A stretch of DNA of 64,000 nt from Brugia malayi. Its lineage: Eukaryota > Nematoda > Chromadorea > Rhabditida > Onchocercidae. Location of the stretch: assembly GCF_000002995.4 (NCBI RefSeq), contig NW_025062479.1, positions 10,645,721 through 10,709,720 on the forward strand, read 5' to 3'. Position 1 is the first letter of the stretch, and the number at the start of each line of letters is the position of its first letter. Shown here one piece after another: positions 26,915 through 38,508 of this stretch. Under the pieces are notes generated by a model. The model was given only the letters and a program-made list of their open reading frames with translations, was not told the DNA's origin and ran no database searches. A program made the position numbers and the translations under genes.

Positions 26915-27076
26915 ATGAATAAGCGAGGCCCGGTATTATCATATAGTAATTTGCTTACTGAAGGACGAAACATGAACTCTACTTTAAGAGTAAATAGTGA
27001 ACTAGAAAATTTGATTCGTTCTCATCAAAAAATCCAAAAATTTGAAGGAGTTCGGAATTTTAAGGAAGTCTCTTAA
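26915..27076 (+). CDS. Unassigned 53-codon ORF in the tail-to-tail spacer
   Basis: An uninterrupted ATG-to-TAA frame of 53 codons (MNKRGPVLSYSNLL...) in the gap between the release factor and the minus-strand CX9C gene. Composition is balanced rather than low-complexity. There is no clear trans-splice site, no family match and no neighbouring exon. Its second half overlaps the two arms of a perfect inverted repeat (26975-26990 and 27070-27085). It may be chance or a remnant. Confidence 0.18.
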   Translation: MNKRGPVLSYSNLLTEGRNMNSTLRVNSELENLIRSHQKIQKFEGVRNFKEVS

Positions 27077-27085
27077 AGTAGAGTT
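26975..27085. repeat. Perfect 16-bp inverted repeat with 79-nt loop
   Basis: AACTCTACTTTAAGAG at 26975-26990 is the exact reverse complement of 27070-27085. It lies between two convergent 3' ends. Confidence 0.9.
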
Positions 27086-27175
27086 GGCCCGTTATCCAAA
27101 GTTTTCCAGTTGGTAAAATTCTGTTTTAACACTACTGAAATCTGCTAACATTATACTTCAGTATAAGGGGAACAT

Positions 27176-27181
27176 TTTATT
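27176..27181 (-). terminator. Candidate polyadenylation signal of the CX9C gene
   Basis: AATAAA on the minus strand (TTTATT on plus), about 32 nt after the stop codon at 27213. Confidence 0.6.
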
Positions 27182-27212
27182 TACACTCAACATTACATAT
27201 CTCCCGTCCATC

Positions 27213-28074
27213 TCAGTTAGCTTTCCCATATTTTTTCTTCCGATGGAAGATATCATCTGCATATGACTGATTCGGCAATCGCTTAAGCGCTTTATATGGA
27301 TACTGACCTAGTTGAGGTTGTGGATATTTTGCCATCAAGTTATTTATCTGGTACTTGGTCAATGTTGTTCGTCCATCGACTGAACCGTCAAGTACACCCT
27401 GAAACATCCAATCCGGAAAATCAAACTCCACAAAAAGAATGTGGAACACGAAGCTCGTAAATGATGTGAAAGACTCAAGTGTGAATAAGTCATAATTAGG
27501 AATTGGGTGAAACAATTCTACCTTCTTTGCAGCTTCAGCAAGCTCCTTATTTGCTTTATAGGTCCTACTCACGCAATCCATATAATCTCGATTGAAGTCT
27601 GCGCAAGGCAAATTATCATGCTCCCATTTTTTCAAGCAATCAAAAAGGGCTTGTAGCTCTTTTGTACAAGTTTCACCTGCAAATATATACATCCCACTTA
27701 TCTTTGGAAATTTAAAGATCCAATTATATCACTGAAACAGAGCAAGCTTGAAGTAAATTAGTGGGAAAGACAAAAGCATAATCACCAGAGATACAAAAAA
27801 TTTCGAGAATGAACACAGACTGTTACAAATATCTTGAGTATTCTCCTGTACTTCTAAAAAGGAAAAAAAAAAACCCTCCGTTCTTTTTTAATTTCTTTGC
27901 AATATTACAAATATAAGTAAAAATTAAACCTCGTGGTTTCGTATAATTACTCATTACATAATTCGTAGATTTTAGGGGAAGAAATTCCTTAAATTGCAAC
28001 TGATCACTCTTTACCAAACTGGTCGTAATTGGTATTTTAAAATGACATTTTGAAAGCGATCCTGTAAATTGCAT
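27213..28074 (-). CDS. CHCHD1: Twin CX9C mitochondrial ribosomal protein, CHCHD1/MRPS37 type
   Basis: Three exons: 28074-27930, 27676-27522, 27398-27213; 486 nt, 161 residues. Two CX9C pairs (Cys52/62 and Cys73/83) form a CHCH hairpin. Following them, YQINNLMAKYPQ resembles the C-terminal helix of mammalian CHCHD1 (KLNKLLQRFPN), a small-subunit mitoribosomal protein. The family is imported without a cleaved presequence through Mia40 disulfide relay. The C-terminus is extended relative to mammals and basic (HRKKKYGK). The intron 27521-27399 is 123 nt with no in-frame stop, so an unspliced reading also translates through; family comparison supports removal, because the insertion would break the CHCH-to-helix spacing. 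An internal Met at residue 40 (MSNYTKPRG) is an alternative start. Confidence 0.82.
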
Positions 28075-28657
28075 CGTTCTTCTCTATTTCTCCCTTCCTT
28101 TATCAAAATTAAATAAAACTATTGCATTTAATACTGCTGATTGCCACGAAATAATCCCTGAAACAAAATAATAATGATAGAAAATTTCTAAAAAATATAC
28201 TAAAAAGCAACTCTTAAATAATATTGCAAAATATCCTACAGCATCAAATCACAGATCCCATCAGAACAACACCAATTCAACCCGGTTGGTTTCATGATGG
28301 TCTCAGTCAAGGTTGTACAAAATGCTTTAATTAAATTTCATGGTTCAAAACCATAAGACGGAGTTATTTGATGACTGTGAGCATTAACTGGACTTCGAAT
28401 ATTTGATGATGCTGTTAGGTTTCCGATTTTTAAAAGGTTTTATGAGCGATGTTTAGAAGACATTGGGGAATATAAAAGATGAAACATGGAAATGTCACGT
28501 TTTTTTTCTTTTTTAATTTTTGCTAAAATTGTTTATTCATTTGGAAAGAAAGAAATTTATCGAACAAAAGCAAAATTAATATTTTGGAATGCTGAATATT
28601 TTTCAGTAATAAGCAATAAATTCATTGTATCATGTTAATAATGAAACATATTTGCAG
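28075..28657. other. Divergent spacer between the CX9C gene and the two-pass membrane protein gene
   Basis: AT-rich 0.6 kb. A short arm near 28340 (GGTTCAAAACC) mimics a tRNA B box but has no matching acceptor stem. Nothing else is seen. Confidence 0.5.
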
Positions 28658-30936
28658 ATGCCGAAACAGCGTCAAGCTTTTGTTGATCCCAATGCGGAAC
28701 GAGTTCGAACTCACTTGTTTTTTTCATCCAAAGTTCCACGTAATCCATCAAGACGAAGACGACGTCCTCATAGTAAGTTAGGTAATAATAGTTGGGTAGG
28801 TTTAAAATACACTAAATACGTATGATACTGATGTGGAATATATGACATAGAGTATTATCCTTTCTTTAAGTATATAAAATTTGGGATGAAATTAGGAATT
28901 CGGAAATTTTTCTGTAAAGGTTACTCGCATACTCGTAAATTGCAGATAAATTACACCAGCTCTTGCATCGTAAGGATGAAATGGTGCAAACGGCACCAGC
29001 CGAATTAGAACCGTCCTTATGGTCCGGTAATCAACGAGTACTTCATTTTGGTCCTATGGCACAACGTGATCCATTCTTCTACTACTATCCAAAAGGATGG
29101 GATGTTCTGTATCCGGCACACTTCGGTTTTTTTCCTTATCGGGCAACGTATGGATTTTTTACATTCCTTATTTACTTTCAATGAATGCGCTTTCCTAAGA
29201 TGCATTATTTTATGTTGTTGCCTTTTGCTCTAATATCACTGACAAGTAAAGAGAGAGGGAGATTTGGATGAACTCCTTTCGGAATTGAGGGGTCATATAC
29301 GAAGTTGACTGTGATTTGCAGTCCGACTTTTAAAATTTTGATTGTTTTTTGAATCTTATTTAGTGGAAGAAGTTGACTTTTAATTTGATTTTAGCTTTTC
29401 TCGTTAGACGTATTTACTTTTCTCCGGTACTGGGAACTGTTGATCACCCTTAATAATGATCATCCAGGAAAAGTTTCACGTCAGATTTTAGTAAGCTGTC
29501 GGAGAAATTTGGTTTTTTCCACATAGTGGCAGGGAAATTTTCAGTAGAAAAGCTTGCGCAAAGAAGTAGGATCGGTATTGATGTAAAATTTCCAACTCTG
29601 TCTCCCTGTCTCTCTCTTTCTCTGGAACGGTAGTTAGGTCTTCTGATTTTGCATGGATGTCAATTCTTACATTCCAGAATGCAGTGATTTTGATTAAGGA
29701 CTACTAAAGATATCGTCTTCATAAATTTCGTTGACGTACTTTTGAACAACTAATTTTTCTAATGCGCCTAACATACTTTATACTGTGAAAGCTACTTCAA
29801 CTAACATACTTTATAATGCTGCGGAAGCTAACGAAAGTCTTAGGAAATGTTTATTAGATTTCAGATTTTCTCAACGAGTTCCGTGAAATTTGTTCTTCGC
29901 ATGCTATTGCCGTGATTTCATATGTGACAAATGCAGTTGAACGTCAGTTTTTATCTTTTTTTCCGGATAATTTTAATTCTGAGCGGAATTTCCTATAGAA
30001 TAAATCTCATTCTTTTCACCTCACTTTTCACTTTCACTTCGCTACCACTTTCTAGGAAATTTCGAGGATCTTCATCCGCTATTTGCATAAGTGCATTTGG
30101 CACCTTCTTATCGTTAGGTGGTGCTTTAATGTTGCTTTTGGCACACTTCTCAATGGATGATTCGCCGCTGTTCAATTTGAAATATTATTATCAAAAGCCG
30201 ATACAATTAGCTGGTTTAATTTTCCTCATTTGTGGTGGTATCCTGGTGTTTGTGTCACTCGTATGTATAATATTTTCGGTTAAGGTTCGTTCGAGGAGTC
30301 ATTTCTGCATCTTATTAAAATTAAAATTTTGAGTATTATTATTAAAAAGTACTACTTTTTCGAATATGGTTTAATTCCACTGTGCTATTTAGATTTTGAG
30401 TGCGGACATCAGTACTGAACTTGGACGGCCACGTTACACAATTTTGAAGCAAGCTATAAAGGTATTTGTTTTCTTCATACTTCGTGCTTCTCTATTAAAG
30501 TTTATCTCTTTGCTTTTTGTTTAAAATATAGATAGGGGGAAGTGGTCAGAGAGTGGGTAACATAAATATGTGCATATGCTTAAAAAACATAGGAACAGTC
30601 CTGAACATTTGTAACAATTTGCAGATTTTGTACTTTAATATACTTTACATCACTTTTGTATGTTTTGTTAATGAAAACATATTTTCCGGAACCCACAGAT
30701 TTATGGGAGAAATTTAGCTGGCTCATTTATGCTCATATGTTTAATTAATTATGATATTTTAGGAACCGATTGGTGTTTACGAAAAATCTCCTTACCAATC
30801 AATGCCACCACCAGCGTATCCAGTTTTGGAAAACAAATACACTCAAATGACAGTGTTCAGTCCGAAATCAGAATTGAAATTATATCCACCGGTGTTAGTC
30901 TTATTAAATAACCGAATGTATATATCGGTTAGCTGA
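28658..30936 (+). CDS. Predicted two-pass membrane protein, probably nematode-specific
   Basis: Five exons: 28658-28772, 28946-29147, 30056-30284, 30393-30461, 30763-30936; 789 nt, 262 residues. A TTTGCAG acceptor directly precedes the ATG. Residues 1-105 are hydrophilic, with an arginine run (SRRRRRPH, about 33-40) and an aromatic Pro-rich segment (DPFFYYYPKGWD). Transmembrane segments lie at about 114-137 and 153-183, joined by a short loop (SMDDSPLFNLKYYYQKP). The tail contains a proline/tyrosine motif (MPPPAYPVL) suited to WW-domain or adaptor binding. No signal peptide. The topology suggests both termini on the cytosolic side with a short outer loop, by the positive-inside rule. I do not recognise the family. 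Intron 2 (29148-30055) is unusually long for this gene. Confidence 0.75.
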
Positions 30937-31033
30937 TTATGCCCTGTTCTAGGCGTGGGAATGTTAAAAGGGTCAAACAGTGGGGGAATAGTTTTAAAGT
31001 GGTCAACAAGTGGATAACATAAATATGTGCAGC
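30541..31033. repeat. Pair of diverged direct repeats (about 35 bp)
   Basis: A segment near 30541-30573 and one near 30996-31029 share AGTGG...ATAACATAAATATGTGC, differing at a few bases. One copy is in the last intron of the membrane-protein gene and the other just beyond its stop. No terminal inverted repeat or ORF is attached. Confidence 0.6.
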
Positions 31034-31876
31034 ACATACGCCTCAATTCACACGCAGACAAGTTGGATTAATCAGTCTCGTAACGGTACGCTGGAGTCCA
31101 AGCAAGAGTGAAACTGCAACGTTGACGAAAGGTCGTATAGTTGCATTAATGGGACTGATGGACAAAACAAGTACCACAAGAACTCAACTTGGAAATGGAA
31201 TTCACCGCTAGTGAGGGAGGATTCTAAAAGATTTGAAAGGAGTGAATGAGGATAAATTCTATCCGATACATTCAAAAGATCCTACACATTCAATTTGAAT
31301 TAAGCAATGCAATTCAACAACACGAGCATCAGTTCAAGACAGAATTGATAATGGAAGTAAAAGCAAGTGGTGGAATGAAAGTATGACAACTTAGTGAACA
31401 TTCAGTAGATTGTTGGTATAATTTAGTACTCACTTAGTTGATTTTTTTCTATTATACGACAATAGCAAGAAATACTATAAAATAAAAGCTCTCTCAGACG
31501 AAGGTATATTTTTGTTAGTAAATAGCATTTTCTTTGAAACGTTGATTAAAAAAAGATGAAATTGATAAATGCTATTATTAATTCGTTGTCTTTGTCAACC
31601 GGCAGATGAATTAGGTAGAACGCTTTAGGAGTTGATAGTGTGAACTGGTGTTAAGGCAATGTCACTTTGATAATGATGAAAAACACTTAATCAGATCAAT
31701 ATCCCGAGCTGTGTGTTATATTATACGATGAGATGAATTTGATGATTAAGAAATACCATTTGGTGAGGCATTAAAAATAGTGGTAGATTTTAAAGTTCCA
31801 GTAATTACGTGATTTAACGTGCTAAAATTACATGTAATCCTTATTTTAAAATTACCTATAATCCTTATTTTATAGA

Positions 31877-31975
31877 ATGCCCGGTTGTTCGACGTTATCG
31901 TTGCATGATCGATCATCAAGTTCTTATTTTGCTAGTCCATACAATACTTTACGCGCCGTCTCTGCTACAGTGTAA
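31877..31975 (+). CDS. Possible small exon or 32-codon ORF
   Basis: ATG immediately after a TTATTTTATAG acceptor; it reads a Ser-rich peptide (MPGCSTLSLHDRSSSSYF...) before a stop at 31973. The ACA|GTGTAA junction could be a donor, but joining in phase to the exon at 32075 gives an early stop. It may be the first exon of an unresolved gene. Confidence 0.25.
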   Translation: MPGCSTLSLHDRSSSSYFASPYNTLRAVSATV

Positions 31976-32084
31976 TTTTCTGCTTGAAAGTGCAAGGTTT
32001 TGCAAATTTATATAGAGATTCTTTTCAAACTTCTTGAAATTCGTGAAATGCAAACTTAAAATAAATCTTTTCAGACAAACGGAC

Positions 32085-32225
32085 ATGGTAAAGGAAAATC
32101 CACGAGCTAATTCGTTGGCAGGTACTCGAAAGCTTTCAAACGATTCTGTGCAAACTTCACGTCGAACAAAAAGCTTAGCTGCTTCGTCAACAAGAACAGA
32201 GAAGTCGACACGCTTGATGAAATGA
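32085..32225 (+). CDS. Possible 46-aa basic Ser/Thr-rich ORF or terminal exon
   Basis: ATG 11 nt after a TCTTTTCAG acceptor. The peptide is rich in S, T, R and K (KLSNDSVQTSRRTKSLAAS) and runs to TGA with no low-complexity DNA. It could be a short trans-spliced gene or the last exon of a gene that includes the ORF at 31877. No family is recognised. Confidence 0.3.
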   Translation: MVKENPRANSLAGTRKLSNDSVQTSRRTKSLAASSTRTEKSTRLMK

Positions 32226-32934
32226 ATTTAAGTGCAATGAAAAGAAAAGGACATGAACTCTTGGATTATTTTCTGTGGCTTAGCGTTAAATTTAATTATA
32301 TCTGTCGCGAAATTTGTTTCATTTTATCTTTTATCTCTACAATGTCTTTGTTTGCATAGTATTGGTGTTAGTATTCGATTAGTTGTAGCTTGGGTCATCA
32401 TGTAACACTAATATGTCAGCCATGTAATAACAATATGTCTATCGATTAATTGTTAATCTTATGTAATATTTTGTTCGTATTTTGTGGAGAATTGCTCATA
32501 GGTAGGCAAATCACTCTAATGCTTGAGAATTTAGACTTGTCAATGAAAGTGTTTTATTCTTTGACTAGAGATATCTTAGTATGTTTGCTTGGCAGTAAAT
32601 AATATCGGAAAGAAATATGTAATATTAGAAAGAAATGCTGTTGAACCTTCAAAGCTTTTTTCGTAATTAGGTTTGGAGGGTTCTGAATTGTTATTTGCTA
32701 ACTATACGTTGTGTGTTCTTAGTCTGCTTGTAGTTTCTTGAATGCATTGTTGTGTGGTACCTAATAATTATCTATATATAATGTGATAGAATGTTTAAAT
32801 GACATTTTAAAAATCAACGAGGAAAGTGATATTATCCATTCGGATTTACAGAGATTTTCGATTCTTCATTCCAAGTATATGTTGAATTAAATCATTAATT
32901 CAATTGGCGGATTACAATAAATATTTCAGTGAGA

Positions 32935-33183
32935 ATGCTGGTAATTTTACAAACAGCAAAACTATTTTCTAGTCGGATTCCATCATTTATTGGCGCTCAA
33001 GTTTCTCGTTTTATTTCATACTTGTACTATCAAATTGAAAAGGATGAGTTGAAATTTGAAGGTCGAACTTTAGATTACCCGTCGTCTACCCAATTTTCCG
33101 TTCAACTATTAATGCTGAAGAAGGATTGGGGAAAATTGGTTGTTATACCGAATAGATACTGCAGCTCTACTACGAAAAGCTGA
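32935..33183 (+). CDS. Possible 82-aa ORF upstream of the p38 kinase
   Basis: ATG 6 nt after an AAATATTTCAG acceptor; frame open for 82 codons (MLVILQTAKLFSSRIP...). The N-terminus could pass for a mitochondrial-type leader, and the rest is mixed polar/hydrophobic. No domain is recognised. Antisense frames over the same stretch are also open, which weakens the case. Confidence 0.3.
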   Translation: MLVILQTAKLFSSRIPSFIGAQVSRFISYLYYQIEKDELKFEGRTLDYPSSTQFSVQLLMLKKDWGKLVVIPNRYCSSTTKS

Positions 33184-33875
33184 TTGGTGCTTGGTCTTTT
33201 TTTCTCGAGAATCAACGGAGAACATATTTGAGTCGAGAATTGATCTCCGGCGATAGATACGGTATCGAAGTGTAATTGCTGCAATTTTTTTGTATTGAAT
33301 AAAGAAATAGGTGTATTCTGCATCGGCCTTCAACATTGCGATCAGTATAGAAAATGAATTAAATTCAGGGAATCCCATAATCATACTAATGTTATTACGG
33401 AAACTTCATCAGGCAGACATAGGAATTAATGTTAGGAGAACAAATGTTATTATGTGGTAAAAGACATAACAATATGCAACCCTTCATCAATGACGGTGAG
33501 TGAATCACGCATTTGCCCTTTCAGGAAATTCATACCCACTATGTTGTCTTGAGTGAATTCATAGCCATTGTGATGTCTTCAGTGAATTTATGAGACAAAA
33601 TGACCGATTGCGGTAAATTTAATTATTTCTTTGAAAAAAAAAAAAGCATTTAACATTAATATGTCAAATGTGTAGTATATATTTGAACAATTTATACTGT
33701 TATCCTGACGTTGACGTAGCAGTTCGTAATCAACCATTTTATATCAGTTTTCAGCAAATGAAAGAAGGTCAAAAGAAATTCATAAATATATGGTTTATTA
33801 ATTTTAGGTTCAAAAAATAATAGTCAGTTTTTGGCACCAAGTCAAAGGACTACTCGACAATTTCGCTATTTCAGT
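33184..33875. other. Spacer upstream of the p38 kinase, with a 29-bp imperfect tandem repeat
   Basis: Two adjacent imperfect 29-bp copies lie at 33529-33557 and 33558-33586 (shared core GTCTT-AGTGAATT). Otherwise this is AT-rich spacer and 5' flank of the kinase. The acceptor at 33807 opens a frame that reaches the kinase ATG, so a longer 5' exon is possible. Confidence 0.5.
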
Positions 33876-36800
33876 ATGCAAACCGTGGAATTTGCAGTAC
33901 CATCCGATTCAACAGATGAACTTTCAACTGTTGAATATTTAGGGGGTGGTTCATTCGGCAACGTTATGTACGTATTTATAATACACTTGTCATTTTATTT
34001 GTATTTTAATTTGTGAAAAATATAACTGGAATTTTTCGTAATCCTAATTTAAACTTTTGAGAAAGGAATTTGCAGAAAAATTACAAATTTTATATGTGTC
34101 GATGGTCGTCGAACAGTTGTTGCAATCAAAAAATTATATGAACCATTTCGCGATGAAAAAACTGCACTAAGAGTACATAGGTAAGAAATTTAAATCTTAA
34201 AATGTTCTTGTCACTCGACATCATTGTCCAGAACAAAGCTTGACATATGTGAATGCTGCAGAATTCGACAGCTGTTCAGTTGAGGACTAATAAGCGGAAA
34301 CAGTATGGTATTCTTGGTGAAGTATATATTGTCAAAATCAATTTGGTGCATTTGCATTGAGAGTGATAAGATATTAATATAAGCTGCTGTTATTTTAAAC
34401 AGAAAAGAGACAGAAAGGGGAAAGGTACAATATTTCATATGATCTTTTTTAAAAATTGCGAACATTCTTGAGTGGAATTGTCATTCTTTTTTCTTGGAAG
34501 AAAAAACATAACTATCCACATCTATTTTTCATATTTTAGGGAAATTCGTCTACTTCAAATGATGGTCCATGAGAATATTGTGAGGCTTTTGGACTTGTAT
34601 ACACCTGATAATTCACTTTCTACTCTTTCCATTGTGTAAGTTTCGTAATAACTTTACCTGAAACTCATTTATTATTCGTCTTTAGTGAAAAAATATTGCT
34701 ATACAGACAATGGTAATTATTTAGATAACTTCGGAATTTGTTTCTCAGTACTATATTTTACAAGAAGTCTACAGAGAGTTTAATCTGCCAAATTAGTTAT
34801 TAAAGATTAGAAATTTTAGAATGAGGTCGATGTGCGGAAGAAATATAAGATGAAAGGAAGATAGTTCTTTAGTATGATAAACTTTTATATCACGAATAAG
34901 TTCACCTCTTCACTTTTGCATATTACTTTTTACTGAGCATGTCTTCAAACAATCTTTTGCATTTTTTTTTTTTTTTTTTTTCATTATCAACGTTGATAGT
35001 TATAAAACTTGTTCAAATAAACTCATTTAGCTTTGTATGACTAATACGGAAAATTATATCTTTATGTCTGTTTTGTTCAGATTTTTTTTGTATAATATAT
35101 TAGTGTTGGATAGCATTCCCAACATTTATGCACCTTTTAATCTTTTACTTTAGGTATATTGTGACAGAATACGCTGGTAATAGTTTGTATGAAATTTTGA
35201 AACGAGAACGTGAAACAGGATTACGAATCCTTACTCCGGAACATCATAAATTTATTATTTATCAATTGTTGCGTGCATTGAAATACATTCATTCAGCAAA
35301 TGTAATTTTCTCGGAATTCTTTGGTATTTTTTTTTTTTTCACAATGTTACCAGCATTTTTAAGAAATTGAAAAAGATAAGCATTATATACTCTATCAAAT
35401 TTTGTTAAGGTTATGCATCGAGATTTGAAACCGGGTAATTTGGCTCTTACTGATGAATGTGATTTATCAGTTTTGGATTTTGGTTTAGCTCGTTCATTAA
35501 ATGCTGACGATACTGTTTTATCTGCATATGTTATAACACGTTGGTATCGTAGTCCGGAAGTTATGTATTGGAAGATATGTTCATACGACACGCAAGGTAT
35601 GAAATATTCCTTCTCTTATCGTAACATTTAATGTATGAATCTAATATTCGTCTTTTGGTAACGAATCTTTGTTCATAAATTGTACCAAATTTAGTAGATA
35701 TTTTTTGTAAGAACTAGTGGAGGTATTTTGTTGTAAAAATGAAAAGACGATTCATAGAATAGATCTTATGTAGCTATTTTCGTTAAGTATTATTTTTTGA
35801 TTAAAAAGAATTTTTCAGCTGATGTGTGGTCAGTAGGTTGCATTCTTGCAGAACTTAGTCTCGGACATCCACTTTTTCCTGGGGAAGATTGTAAGTTTTA
35901 GTTTTTTATTGTTAAATGTATAGATTTCAGTTCTTACTTCCATCAAGAAATCATTTTTCGAACTTTATTTTCCAAAGTTTGGACTTAAAAAATGTAATAA
36001 TTCTTATGTTTTATGCAACTTTTTCGCCTGTTTCGGAATACGTCATTTTCAGCTATGGCACAATATCGTTTAATAGCAGAGCTATGTGGAAGTCCGGACC
36101 CAGAATTATTAGTTAAATTAGCTTCGAATGAAGCCATTCTTAATGTTATAACGAAACTGGGTGTTTATTCGCGCAAATCTTTTTCAGAATATTTTCCTAA
36201 AACCTTCTCCAAACATCTTGTTGATTTTCTAGATCGAATTCTTGTGCTAGATCCCGAGAAAAGGTTGGTGAATTTTATTATTGAATTATATTTTGTTTAC
36301 CATATATTATGATAGGGTAGTAATTTCTTCAGTTTATATGCTTTCTTTTTAGGGATTTTTAGATTCAGTTGATAAAAATTTATCATCGATATTTTTTGTT
36401 GCTTTTAGAATGACGGTAACGGATGCACTTAGCCATCCTTACTTAGAGGAATATTCAATGCCAGAGGACGAGCCAGTAGCAGATGGGCCTTTCATTCTAG
36501 ATGAAGGATCAAATGGCCGGACAATTGCAGAATGGAAAGGTAATCATCGATAGTTTAGCCTCATTTGTTGATTCAAAGCAGTAAAATTTCTAATAACTCA
36601 AATTTTGTGAGGTGGACTGGATGTCTCGTAAAAAACTGAATATGTAGGGGAAATTCTTAAGTAATAGTGTGCTGACCTGTCATGATTATTTGAAAAACTA
36701 TTTAATGAACCGATCCAAACGCAAGCGTTACAATTTCTTATCATTGTCCAAGAAAATCTAGGATGAATAATACGTCAGATGCTAATCCGAAGTTCGTACT

Positions 36801-36884
36801 CATTACTTACTCTTTCTTATCATTTCAGCTCTTATATGGCAAGAATTGTTGAATTTTGATCGACGGAAGAAAAACAGTTGTTGA
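33876..36884 (+). CDS. pmk-3: p38-family MAP kinase (PMK-3-like) with non-canonical activation-loop motif SAY
   Basis: Nine exons: 33876-33967, 34076-34180, 34540-34635, 35154-35301, 35410-35596, 35819-35890, 36053-36263, 36409-36539, 36829-36884; 365 residues, normal for p38. All kinase landmarks are present: glycine loop GGGSFGNV (23-30), VAIKK with Lys49, MHRDLKPGN (149-157), DFG (170-172), [10 protein letters not shown] (190-199), DVWSVGC, and a C-terminal lobe ending DRRKKNSC. The dual-phosphorylation TGY of p38 is replaced by Ser185-Ala-Tyr187 (35521-35529). Family role: stress and innate-immune signalling below MKK3/6-type kinases. [14 protein letters not shown] resembles C. elegans PMK-3 more than PMK-1, and PMK-3 also has a non-TGY loop as I recall, so orthology is likely but needs a tree. 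The TATTTCAG acceptor ends one base before the ATG. Confidence 0.93.
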
Positions 36885-37868
36885 TGACATTAATAACACA
36901 AATGTACATTATACGATATTTCTGTTCATAAAATATTTCAGTGTTTTTGTGTAATTTTCCAAAACCATATCAAAAAGTAGGGAAAAATCAACTGCCTAAG
37001 TCGAGAAATACATATTGTAATATTTGCAAACAAATATTTATTAGTTACTGATGAAAATTTCACATCAAATATTATAATGTCAAAAGTTTGAACACTTAGA
37101 ATTTAAATAGCATATATAATGTGTAATTCTTGACAAGCACTCCATGATTTTTTTTTTTTTTTGACAAAATTTTCAACATTATGAAAATTTGTAAAAGATC
37201 AAACTACTTCATGTCTAAAATTCCTACTGTATTTTGTTGCATTTTTAGTTCTAACCTAGACATTATGATTTCATTCTCATGAAACTATTCCTAATATGTA
37301 GATCATACATTTGGTATGAATATTAATTTAATGCAATTTTTCCTGTATGAAATATATGAATCAAATACGTAATACGTAAGAATATTTATCATTTGAAGAA
37401 TTCTGAATAACTGATCAAGAAATACACGTTGTTTGTTTCCGGTTAGGTGAACAAGGTGGGAGAGAGAAGGAGAAAAGCAGAGGGTGAAGAAAAAGAAGTA
37501 AAGTTCCTATATTGAAGGAGCCTTTCGGAATGCTCAATCAATCTTGTTGAAATGAATAATGATAGCATGTTTATTATATGTTCGTAATAATAATAATAAA
37601 AATAATGAATAATCACAATAATAAAAGTAAATAAATAAGAAAAATATAGTGATAGTAAGATAACAACAGTAGTAGCAGTAATAGTATGATCGATAGGAAA
37701 TCAATTAAATCAGTGAATGAACTGAAATGTTAAACATTGAACTGTGCAACAATGCATTTGATGCATAGCAATACAATGGCTTGCTTCAACTACTTTAACC
37801 CGTTGCATTGTTATTTTCGATTAGATTTTTATAAGATCAAAGTTGCGGAAGGAGAGAAGGGGAGAGAG

Positions 37869-37900
<32 letters not shown>

Positions 37901-38407
37901 CAAATAATTATGGAAAGATGGAAAAGAAAGAGGAAGAAGGAAGAAAGATGAGGATGAATTATCGAATATCTCTTAATATATACACTCTGAAATAAAAGAT
38001 GATAACAAAGCTTTGCTCATTTCTACTAATCTTCATTCTTGCTTCTTCAAACTAACATTTCTTTCTCTTCCCCCTCTTCATCATATTTTGTTAAATGCCG
38101 CTGGCATGATTCGCTTAGTCGCTTTCTGCTTGCTTTAATTCATTTTTACAGTGATGCTTTTTTGCTTGATAATATGAATCATTAACAGATACTTCATATT
38201 GATTCTTCAATAGCATTTTTAACCGTAGCTGTGTTGATCCTAACTTCATCTAAGCATTTTAGTCATGGCGACAGATTATTTTAGCATATTTTTGTTGCAA
38301 CTGATGACAATCGTAAGTTTCCTCCTTTTCCTTCTCTCTCTTCTTTCCCTCTTTTTATCATTTCGATAAACATTAATTGACACTATATGGATGTATGTAA
38401 TTTATTC

Positions 38408-38449
<42 letters not shown>

Positions 38450-38469
38450 ATCGAGTAAATGATTAAGTA

Positions 38470-38508
<39 letters not shown>

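Noticed and set aside
28300..28360. tRNA-like B box GGTTCAAAACC with a short paired arm
   Set aside because: No 7-bp acceptor stem, no plausible anticodon arm and a poor A box; the T arm pairs over only four bases.
29931..30332. Separate gene starting near 29931 with its own start codon
   Set aside because: The membrane segments join in phase to upstream exons through the acceptor at 30055; the upstream part of that ORF is intron.
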